From: CALAED01 sp036555725
Lineage (GTDB): Bacteria > Actinomycetota > Actinomycetes > Streptosporangiales > Streptosporangiaceae
Length of the DNA stretch: 64,000 nucleotides
Direction of reading: 5' to 3'
Assembly (NCBI GenBank): GCA_036555725.1
Contig: DATBKU010000110.1
Span: 1-64,000 of the forward strand
The notes beneath the pieces are model-generated. The model searched no databases and had not been told where the DNA came from. It was given only the letters and a program-made list of their open reading frames with translations. Position 1 is the stretch's first letter. The number at the start of each line of letters is the position of its first letter. A program made the translations under genes and the position numbers. This document shows positions 57,902 to 64,000 of the stretch, piece by piece.

Positions 57902-59040
57902 GCACAGGGGTCTGGCTGATCGGGGCGCGCGGGTCGGTCGCCACCACGGTGATCGCGGGGGCGGCGGCCGCCCGCGCGGGCCTGGCGCCGTCCACCGGGT
58001 GCGTCACCGAGTCGGCCGACTTCGTGGAAGCCGGTCTGCCCGGCCTCGGCGAGCTGGTCTTCGGCGGCCATGATGTCGCCGAGACCTGCTCGCCCAAGCG
58101 GGCGGAGCAGCTTGCCAGGTCCGGTGTGCTCCCGGACCGGCTCCCGGAGCTGGTCCACGACGATCTGGTCGCCGCCGATGCCGAGATCCGTCCCGGCATC
58201 GGCGCCGGCCAGGGCTCGGAAACGCAGGCGGAGACGATCGCCGCGATAGCGGCCGACATCGCCGCCTTCCGGGAACGCCGGGCGCTCGATCGGGTCGTCG
58301 TGATCAACGTCTCATCGACCGAGCCGCCGTGTGAGCCGCATGCGGCGCACACGGCGTTGCCGGCGCTCACCGCGGCCTTGGAGTCTAGGGCGGCGGTGCT
58401 GCCGCCCAGCTCGCTGTACGCATACGCGGCGCTGTCCACCGGGTGTGCGTACGTCGACTTCACACCATCGACCGGAGCCCGGCTGCCCGCCATCGACGAG
58501 CTCGCCCGGACAACCGGCCTGCCGTACGCGGGCAGCGACGGGAAGACGGGCGAGACGCTGGTGCGGTCGGTCCTGGCACCGATGTTCGCCCGGCGCGGGC
58601 TGCGGGTGCGGGCGTGGTCGGGCACCAACCTGCTGGGCGGCGGCGACGGCGCCACGCTCGGCGACCCGGCCGCGGCCGCCAGCAAGAACGCGTCCAAGCA
58701 GCGGGTGCTGGGCGAAACGCTCAGCTACCCGATCGAGGGCGAGGTCCACATCGACAACGTCGGGGAGCTCGGCGACTGGAAGACCGCCTGGGACCACATC
58801 CTGTTCGACGGCTTCCTCGGCGTCCGCATGACCTTGCAGTTCACGTGGCAGGGCTGCGACTCGGCGCTGGCCGCCCCGCTCGTCCTCGACCTGGCCCGGC
58901 TCATGGCGGTGGCACACCGGGCCGGATGTGCCGGGCCGATGCGCGAGCTGGCCTTCTTCTTCAAGGATCCGGTCGGCACGACGCAACACGACCTGAGCGC
59001 CCAGTACGAGACCCTGCGGACCTGGGTGGAAAGCCTATGA
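57898..59040 (+). CDS. Myo-inositol-1-phosphate synthase-like protein (ebo-type cluster)
   Basis: 380 residues. Inositol-phosphate-synthase family: NAD loop GVWLIGARGSVATTVIAG (about 4-21), AGSDGKTGETLVRSVLAPMF (about 211-230, catalytic Lys), SGTNLLGGGDGATL and SKNASKQRVLGETLSYPI. These enzymes cyclise glucose-6-phosphate to inositol-3-phosphate through NAD-linked redox steps; a divergent substrate is possible here. Typical ebo clusters carry a 3-dehydroquinate-synthase-like sugar-phosphate cyclase (EboD) instead, so this protein probably fills the same niche. ATG 57898 has GAAGGG upstream, and the stop overlaps the next gene by 4 bp. Confidence 0.88.
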   Translation: MSTGVWLIGARGSVATTVIAGAAAARAGLAPSTGCVTESADFVEAGLPGLGELVFGGHDVAETCSPKRAEQLARSGVLPDRLPELVHDDLVAADAEIRPGIGAGQGSETQAETIAAIAADIAAFRERRALDRVVVINVSSTEPPCEPHAAHTALPALTAALESRAAVLPPSSLYAYAALSTGCAYVDFTPSTGARLPAIDELARTTGLPYAGSDGKTGETLVRSVLAPMFARRGLRVRAWSGTNLLGGGDGATLGDPAAAASKNASKQRVLGETLSYPIEGEVHIDNVGELGDWKTAWDHILFDGFLGVRMTLQFTWQGCDSALAAPLVLDLARLMAVAHRAGCAGPMRELAFFFKDPVGTTQHDLSAQYETLRTWVESL

Positions 59041-60128
59041 GCGAGCCAGAGGCGCGCGGCGCGGGCTGGACCGAGGAGCGCGCGGAGCGAGGGACGAGCG
59101 AGCACGTGACGGGGGAGGCGCGCGACTCTAGCGCGCCGATGGCTGAGCGGGGGGCGCTGAAGTCGCGGGACCTGGTCGAGCTGGTGCGGGCGCCGGCGGC
59201 GCTGACCGTGCCGGGTGACGTCCTCGCGGGTGCCGCCGCGGCGGGCTGGCCATTTGGTCGCGCGACGGCGGCGCTGGCCGCCTCGTCGGCGTGCCTGTAC
59301 TGGGCGGGCATGGCGCTCAATGACTACGCCGACCGAGAGGTCGACGAGGTGGAGCGGCCCGGACGGCCGATCCCGTCCGGGCGGGTCACGCCGCGATTCG
59401 CGCTCGGGCTCGCCGCCGGGCTGACCGCCGCGGGCGTCGGGCTCGCGGGGCTGGCCGGGGGCCGCCGGGCACTCGGCGTCACCGGGCCGCTCGCCGCCAC
59501 CGTCTGGGCGTACGATCTCGTGCTCAAGCAGACCCGGGCCGGTCCGGCGGCGATGGCCGCGGCGCGTGGGCTCGACGTGCTGGTGGGAGCCGGTGCCGGA
59601 CGGCTGCGCCCGGCGGTCCCGGCCGCCGCCCTCGTCGCGTCGCACACGCTGGCAGTCACCGTGCTGAGCCGGCGCGAGGTGTCCGGCGCCGATCCGCGTC
59701 TGCCGCGGGCGACCCTCGCCGCCACCGGCCTCATCGGCGCGGCCACCGGCCTCATCGGCATAGTCACCGGCTCCACCGGCATGGCCAGCGGCTCCACCGG
59801 CATGGCCAGCGGCCGCACCGGCATGGCCAGCGGCCGCATGGGCGCGGCCACCGCTTACACCGGGCGGGGGTCTCGCCGGCGGGCCGGGCGGCTGCTGGGC
59901 GCCGGGCTGCTTGCCGTGTACGGTGCGACGTTCGGAAAGGCGCAGCTCGACGCCGTACGCGACCCGGCTCCGGCACGGATGCAGCGGGCGGTCGGCGCCG
60001 GCATCCTCGGCCTGATGCCGCTGCAGGCCGCGCTGGCGGCGGGCGCCGGGGCGCCGGTCGCCGCGGTCCCGGTGGCGGCCGCGTTCCCGCTGGCCCGGCG
60101 GCTGTCGAGGCGGGTGTCCCCGACATGA
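59037..60128 (+). CDS. eboC: UbiA-family prenyltransferase EboC-like
   Basis: 363 residues. The UbiA magnesium-diphosphate motif is NDYADREVDEVERPGRPIPS (about 95-114), inside a multi-span membrane protein. The first 41 residues (MSEPEARGAGWTEERAERG...) are acidic, repetitive and not expected; the family normally begins near LVELVRAPAALTVPGDVLAG, so this head resembles an in-frame GAGCGA-type insertion. A second oddity is a 21-bp tandem repeat giving TGMASGS/R units (about residues 244-270) in a loop. Prenylation in ebo clusters is thought to anchor a metabolite or lipid carrier. ATGA overlaps on both sides. Confidence 0.86.
   Translation: MSEPEARGAGWTEERAERGTSEHVTGEARDSSAPMAERGALKSRDLVELVRAPAALTVPGDVLAGAAAAGWPFGRATAALAASSACLYWAGMALNDYADREVDEVERPGRPIPSGRVTPRFALGLAAGLTAAGVGLAGLAGGRRALGVTGPLAATVWAYDLVLKQTRAGPAAMAAARGLDVLVGAGAGRLRPAVPAAALVASHTLAVTVLSRREVSGADPRLPRATLAATGLIGAATGLIGIVTGSTGMASGSTGMASGRTGMASGRMGAATAYTGRGSRRRAGRLLGAGLLAVYGATFGKAQLDAVRDPAPARMQRAVGAGILGLMPLQAALAAGAGAPVAAVPVAAAFPLARRLSRRVSPT
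59772..59834 (+). repeat. 21-bp in-frame tandem repeat inside eboC
   Basis: Three copies of a unit like TCCACCGGCATGGCCAGCGG plus C (59772-59792, 59793-59813, 59814-59834), flanked by degenerate ones, coding for STGMASG-type heptads. Being a multiple of three it lengthens a loop without breaking the frame. Confidence 0.88.
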
Positions 60129-60973
60129 GGTTCGGCTACGGGACGAACGGGTTCGCCAACCACCGGCTCGACGACGCGCTCATGATCATCGCCGACCTCG
60201 GCTACGAGGGGGTCGCGCTTACGCTCGACCACCATCACCTGGACCCGTACGCGCCCGACATCGCCTGGCGGATCGACGTGCTCGCCGACCGCCTCGACGA
60301 CCTCGGGCTCGCGGTGGTCGTGGAGACCGGCGCCCGCTACCTGCTGGACCCGTGGCGCAAGCACCAGCCGACGCTCGTCTCGGAGCAGGGCGTCGACCGC
60401 CGGATCGAGTTCCTCACCCGCGCGGTCCGGATCGCCGCCGACCTGGACGCCGAGGCCGTGTCGTTCTGGAGCGGCGTGGCGCCGCCCGGCATGCCGCCCG
60501 GCGAGGCGTGGCGGCGGCTGACCCGCGGCTGCGCGCAGGTGCTCGACATGGCGGCCGCCCTCGACGTACGGCTCGGCTTCGAGCCGGAGCCCGGCATGGT
60601 CGTCGCCGACCTCGACGGCTATTTCGAGTTGTGGAGCGCGCTGGGCGAGCCGGAGCCGTTCGGCCTCACCCTCGACATCGGGCACTGCCGGTGCGTGGAG
60701 GCCGACACCGTGCCCGACTGCGTACGCCGGGCCGGTCCGCGACTGGTGAACGTGCAGATCGACGACATGCGGCGCGGGGCGCACGAGCACCTGGAGTTCG
60801 GGGACGGGGAGATCGACTTCCCGCCGGTGCTGGCCGCGCTCGACGAGGTCGGCTACGACGGCCTGGTCGCCGTGGAGCTGCCCCGGCACGGCCACGCGGC
60901 CCCGGCCGTCGCCCGCCGGTCATTCGACTTTCTCCGCCGTGCGTGCCCCGGCGTACAGGAGGTGCCCACATGA
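60125..60973 (+). CDS. Sugar phosphate isomerase/epimerase TIM-barrel protein of the ebo-type cluster
   Basis: 282 residues, cytoplasmic (no signal peptide). AP-endonuclease-2 fold with likely metal ligands in VVVETGARYLL, RLGFEPEPGMV (about 152-162), LTLDIGHCRC and LVAVELPRHGH. Resembles sugar isomerases and also EboE in fold, but is a separate gene. Substrate unknown; in this cluster it may act on the cyclitol or sugar intermediate. Overlaps both neighbours by 4 bp. Confidence 0.84.
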   Translation: MRFGYGTNGFANHRLDDALMIIADLGYEGVALTLDHHHLDPYAPDIAWRIDVLADRLDDLGLAVVVETGARYLLDPWRKHQPTLVSEQGVDRRIEFLTRAVRIAADLDAEAVSFWSGVAPPGMPPGEAWRRLTRGCAQVLDMAAALDVRLGFEPEPGMVVADLDGYFELWSALGEPEPFGLTLDIGHCRCVEADTVPDCVRRAGPRLVNVQIDDMRRGAHEHLEFGDGEIDFPPVLAALDEVGYDGLVAVELPRHGHAAPAVARRSFDFLRRACPGVQEVPT

Positions 60974-61635
60974 CCATCGAGGAGCTGGCCGCGACACTCG
61001 CGCCCCGGCTCACCGCCGACGCGGCGGCGTGGCTGCGGGACGCGCGGGCCAAGGTGGCCGCGGACCCGGCCGCGATCCGCACGCTGTTCCCGGCCGCCGG
61101 GCGGCGCTGCGGCCGCGCCCCCCTCACGGAAACAGGCGAGGGCGCGGAGGAGGCGACCGGATGGACCGTCGACGACGCCGCCCGGACCCTGATGATCTCG
61201 GCGCTGTCCGGCTCGGCGATCGAGCAGGAGATCGAGGACCTGTACCGGTACGGCGACGCCGCCGAGAAGCGGGGCGTCCTGCGCGCGCTGGCCGTGGTCG
61301 ACCCTGTCAAGAAGCTGGGCGCCGGGGCGCTGCCGATCGTCCGGGACGCCCTGCGCACCAACGACACCCGGCTGGTCGCCGCCGCGCTCGGACCGTACGG
61401 CGCGCGGCACCTGGACGCCGCCGCCTACCGCCAAGGGGTGCTCAAGTGCGTGTTCACCGGCATTCCGCTGGCCGGCATCGCGGGCCTCGACAGCCGTACC
61501 GACGACGAACTGGTCCGCATGCTCCGCGACTTCGCCGACGAGCGGATCGCGGCCGGACGGGATGTCCCCGACGACGTATGGCTGGTCGTGCCACGCGATC
61601 TCGCCGCCCCCCCGGAGGCCCCCAAGGAGGCATGA
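60970..61635 (+). CDS. eboA: EboA domain-containing protein
   Basis: 221 residues, helical and soluble. The segments TLFPAAGRRCGR (about 38-49), EDLYRYGDAAEKRGVLRAL and KCVFTGIPLAGIAGLDSR match the EboA family of ebo clusters, whose biochemical role is unknown. ATG 60970 overlaps the preceding stop; the following eboB GTG begins 1 bp after its stop, with AAGGAGG inside its 3' end as that gene's ribosome site. Confidence 0.82.
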   Translation: MTIEELAATLAPRLTADAAAWLRDARAKVAADPAAIRTLFPAAGRRCGRAPLTETGEGAEEATGWTVDDAARTLMISALSGSAIEQEIEDLYRYGDAAEKRGVLRALAVVDPVKKLGAGALPIVRDALRTNDTRLVAAALGPYGARHLDAAAYRQGVLKCVFTGIPLAGIAGLDSRTDDELVRMLRDFADERIAAGRDVPDDVWLVVPRDLAAPPEAPKEA

Positions 61636-61636
61636 C

Positions 61637-62497
61637 GTGCGCATATTCGACCCCCACATCCACATGACCTCGCGTACCACCGATGACTACGCGGCGATGC
61701 ACGTCGCCGGGGTGCGGGCGGTGATCGAACCGGCCTTCTGGCTCGGCCAGCCGCGCACCTCGGTCGGCAGCTTCGTCGACTACTTCGACGGCCTCGTGGG
61801 GTGGGAGCCGTTCCGCGCCGCTCAGTTCGGCATCCGGCACCACTGCGCGATGGCGCTCAACCCGAAGGAGGCCAACGACCCACAGTGCACCGGGGTGCTC
61901 GACGTGCTGCCGCGCTACCTGGCCAAGGACGGCGTGGTGGCCGTGGGGGAGGTCGGCTACGACTCGATGACGCCGGAGGAGGACGACGCCTTCGCGCGCC
62001 AGCTGGCGATGGCGATCGAGCACGACCTGCCCGTCCTGGTGCACACCCCGCACCGCGACAAACTGGCCGGCACGCTCCGCACCCTCGACGTGGTCAAGGA
62101 GTCCGGCATCCCGCCCGAGCGCGTCGTCGTCGACCACCTCAACGAGCTGACCGTACGGCCCGTACTGGAGTCGGGCAGCTGGATGGCGTTCTCCATCTAT
62201 CCCGACACCAAGATGGACGAGGTGCGCATGGTGCGCATCCTGCGGCAGTACGGCACGCAGCGGATGCTGGTGAACTCCGCGGCCGACTGGGGGCGCAGCG
62301 ACCCGCTGAAGACCCGGGCGACCGGGGAGGCGATGATCGCCGGCGGGTTCACCGAGGACGCGATCGACCTGGTGCTGTGGCGCAACCCCGTGGAGTTCTT
62401 CGGGCAGAGCGGCCGGCTGGACCTCACCGAATCCGACATCGACGCCACCGCGACGTTCGAGGGCAACTCGATCCTGCGCGGCGCCCGGGCGGGGTGA
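61637..62497 (+). CDS. eboB: TatD-family metal-dependent hydrolase EboB
   Basis: 286 residues from GTG 61637 (AAGGAGG at 61624-61630). Metal site residues: FDPHIHMTSRT (HxH at about 7-9), VGEVGYDSM, LVHTPHRDK, VVDHLNE and NSAADWGRSDPLKT, the TatD/amidohydrolase pattern. In ebo clusters EboB is predicted to hydrolyse the transported intermediate. Overlaps eboE by 4 bp (GTGA). Confidence 0.86.
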   Translation: MRIFDPHIHMTSRTTDDYAAMHVAGVRAVIEPAFWLGQPRTSVGSFVDYFDGLVGWEPFRAAQFGIRHHCAMALNPKEANDPQCTGVLDVLPRYLAKDGVVAVGEVGYDSMTPEEDDAFARQLAMAIEHDLPVLVHTPHRDKLAGTLRTLDVVKESGIPPERVVVDHLNELTVRPVLESGSWMAFSIYPDTKMDEVRMVRILRQYGTQRMLVNSAADWGRSDPLKTRATGEAMIAGGFTEDAIDLVLWRNPVEFFGQSGRLDLTESDIDATATFEGNSILRGARAG

Positions 62498-63687
62498 GCG
62501 AGGTGCGCTTCCGGCACCCCGACGGGACGATCGTGCACCTCGCCTACTGCACCAACGTGCACCCGGCCGAGGACCTCGACGGCGTTCTCGATCAGCTGGC
62601 GCGGTACGCGGAGCCGGTACGGACGGAGCTGGGCGCTGGCCGGCTCGGCCTCGGGCTGTGGCCGGCCCGCGACGTCGCGACCGCGCTGACCGAGGATCCG
62701 GCGGCCGTGGCTCGATTGCGCGCGGAACTCGAGGCCCGCGGGCTCGAGGTCGTGACCCTCAACGGCTTCCCCTACCAGGGCTTCCACGCGCCCGTGGTGA
62801 AGCACGCCGTCTACCGCCCGGACTGGTCCGAGCCCGCGCGGCTCGCCTACACGGCCGACCTCGCGCAGGTGCTGGCCGGGCTGCTGCCCGACGACGCGGC
62901 GTACGGCAGCGTCTCCTCGCTCCCGCTGGCCTGGCGTACGCCGTGGACCCGTGAGCAGCGGTCGGCGGCCCAGGCCCAGCTCGCCGTGCTCGCCGAACGG
63001 CTGGCGAAGATCAAGGCCGCGGACGGCCGTACGGTTCGGGTCGGCTTCGAGCCCGAGCCGGGCTGCGTGATCGACACGACCGAGGACGCGGTCCGGGAGC
63101 TCGCCGGGGCCGTCGACCCCGAATGGCTCGGGGTCTGCCTCGACGTCTGCCACCTCGCCGTCGCGTTCGAGGAGCCGGCGGCCGCGCTGGCCCGGCTGGC
63201 GAACGCCGGGCTGCCCGTCGTCAAGACCCAGGCGTCCTGCGCGCTGGAGGCCGTACGTCCGGGCGACCCGGCGGAGCGGGCAGCGCTCTCGTCGGCCGCC
63301 GAGCCGCGCTTCCTGCACCAGGTACGCGAGCGCACGCCGGACGGCGTGCGGACGGCCGACGACCTCGACGCGGCGCTGACCGGCGAGCTGCCCGGGGACG
63401 GCCCGTGGCGGGTGCATTTCCACGTGCCCGTGGACGCCGAGACGCTCGGGCCACTCCGTACCACCCGCCCGGTGCTGGCCGAGACGCTGCGTGCGCTGCT
63501 CGGCGGCCCCCGTGCGCGCACCCACCACGTCGAGGTCGAGACCTACACGTGGTCGGTGCTGCCCGGCCGTATTCGTCCCACAGCCAGGCCGGACGATCCG
63601 CGCGGCCTCGTGGCGGGCATCGCCGCCGAGCTCGCCTGGACGCGCGCCGAACTGCTCGCCATCGGATTGGAAGAGGAGCCCCCATGA
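62494..63687 (+). CDS. eboE: Metabolite traffic protein EboE (xylose isomerase-like TIM barrel)
   Basis: 397 residues from GTG 62494. The EboE opening HLAYCTNVHPAEDLDGVLDQL (split as HLAYCTNVH and PAEDLDGVLDQ) is very characteristic, followed by NGFPYQGFHAPVVKHAVYRP, metal-site residues in VGFEPEPGCVIDTTED, LGVCLDVCHLAVAFEEP and VKTQASCALE. The family belongs to the ebo set shown to matter for export of the scytonemin precursor in cyanobacteria; its chemistry is unknown. Its stop overlaps the start of the second 92-bp element. Confidence 0.9.
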   Translation: MSEVRFRHPDGTIVHLAYCTNVHPAEDLDGVLDQLARYAEPVRTELGAGRLGLGLWPARDVATALTEDPAAVARLRAELEARGLEVVTLNGFPYQGFHAPVVKHAVYRPDWSEPARLAYTADLAQVLAGLLPDDAAYGSVSSLPLAWRTPWTREQRSAAQAQLAVLAERLAKIKAADGRTVRVGFEPEPGCVIDTTEDAVRELAGAVDPEWLGVCLDVCHLAVAFEEPAAALARLANAGLPVVKTQASCALEAVRPGDPAERAALSSAAEPRFLHQVRERTPDGVRTADDLDAALTGELPGDGPWRVHFHVPVDAETLGPLRTTRPVLAETLRALLGGPRARTHHVEVETYTWSVLPGRIRPTARPDDPRGLVAGIAAELAWTRAELLAIGLEEEPP

Positions 63688-63779
63688 GCACGGAGCGAAC
63701 CCGATCGAGTACGCGAAGTGGACGGGGCGAGGAACGAGCCCGGCCGCGTAGCGAACGAGGAGAGGTGAGCGACCCATGA
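63684..63779 (+). repeat. 92-bp start-codon element with 31-codon Arg-rich micro-ORF (copy 2)
   Basis: CCCATGA occurs at 63681-63687 and 63773-63779, 92 bp apart. Between them lies a GAGCGA-rich insert read as MSTERTRSSTRSGRGEER... ending EVSDP, 31 residues, with ATGA overlaps at both ends. Size, termini and ending (VSDQ/VSDP) match the element at 57806. Confidence 0.75.
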
Positions 63780-64000
63780 CCGCAGCACGCCCGCTGGTCG
63801 TCGTCGACGTCGTCGGACTCACTCCCCGGCTGCTGGAGCACATGCCGAACGTGCGGCGGGTCGGGACCGACGGGTTCACCGCGAACCTCGGAACGATCTT
63901 CCCCGCGGTCACGTGCTCGGTGCAGTCAACGCTGCTGACCGGGCTCATGCCGCGCGACCACGGGATCGTCGGCAACGGCTGGTACTTCCGCGACCTCGGC
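63776..64000 (+). CDS. eboF: Alkaline-phosphatase-superfamily protein EboF (nucleotide pyrophosphatase-like), 5' part
   Basis: The first 75 residues only; the gene runs past the window. It has the start of the alkaline-phosphatase/NPP fold: VVVDVVGLTPRLLEHMPNV (metal-binding Asp at about 10), FPAVTCSVQSTLLTGLMPRD (nucleophile Thr or Ser in the loop) and HGIVGNGWYFRDLG. Last-listed member of ebo clusters, assumed to cleave a phosphodiester or phosphate of the metabolite. Confidence 0.86.
   Translation, partial: MTAARPLVVVDVVGLTPRLLEHMPNVRRVGTDGFTANLGTIFPAVTCSVQSTLLTGLMPRDHGIVGNGWYFRDLG

Overview
The window is very GC-rich, densely coded DNA from an actinomycete, with many GTG starts and 4-bp ATGA/GTGA gene overlaps. 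SigR/RsrA, WhiB1, nickel superoxide dismutase with its peptidase, a DasR-like regulator, the fused 2-oxoglutarate dehydrogenase Kgd, a CGNR zinc-finger protein and a ydaO riboswitch before an NlpC/P60 gene together fit a Streptosporangiales-like or other sporulating actinomycete. No rRNA, tRNA, CRISPR array, insertion sequence or prophage was seen.

Left third (1-24300), mostly core genome. It opens inside sigR, followed by rsrA, a nucleotide-sugar epimerase, two membrane HD-domain proteins, a biotin carboxylase (accC) and a 70-residue biotin carrier protein. A biotin block on the minus strand (bioF, dasR-like, bioD, bioB, a ThDP enzyme, a GNAT) and a probable bsaP follow. Then come pdtaS, whiB1, a diacylglycerol-kinase-like gene and a small membrane protein. 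This order matches the sigH-rshA-TB7.3-pdtaS-whiB1 neighbourhood of Mycobacterium tuberculosis, with metabolic genes inserted. After it lie an anti-sigma/sigma pair, sodN with divergent sodX, a CGNR regulator, an amino-acid ABC importer and malic enzyme.

Middle (24300-37320): an NlpC/P60 peptidoglycan hydrolase under a c-di-AMP riboswitch, a quinone-reductase-like dehydrogenase, a DUF4097/PadR pair with a palindromic operator candidate, kgd with a strong terminator, a serpin coupled to a glutathionyl-hydroquinone-reductase-like gene, a DedA protein, and an SDR plus enoyl-CoA hydratase pair.

Right part (37301-64000), accessory. Two divergent operons flank a ROK regulator. Leftward: two giant secreted ThuA/sugar-dehydrogenase proteins (one ending in a 3-keto-disaccharide-hydrolase domain) and a Tat-exported sugar isomerase. 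Rightward: a ribose-type ABC importer, a Gfo/Idh oxidoreductase and a third, 1753-residue ThuA protein. The set suggests oxidative (3-keto) breakdown of glycosides outside the cell and uptake of the products. Directly behind it runs a tightly overlapping ebo-type cluster (inositol-phosphate-synthase-like protein, EboC-like prenyltransferase, TIM-barrel isomerase, EboA, EboB, EboE and the start of EboF), in which an inositol-phosphate-synthase-like enzyme occupies the sugar-phosphate-cyclase role of EboD.

The window also holds unusual small repeats: 92-bp elements that sit on start codons and carry 31-codon Arg-rich micro-ORFs; a 30-bp hairpin element present three times (twice in frame inside genes); and tandem arrays that place stop codons in all three frames just after three genes.
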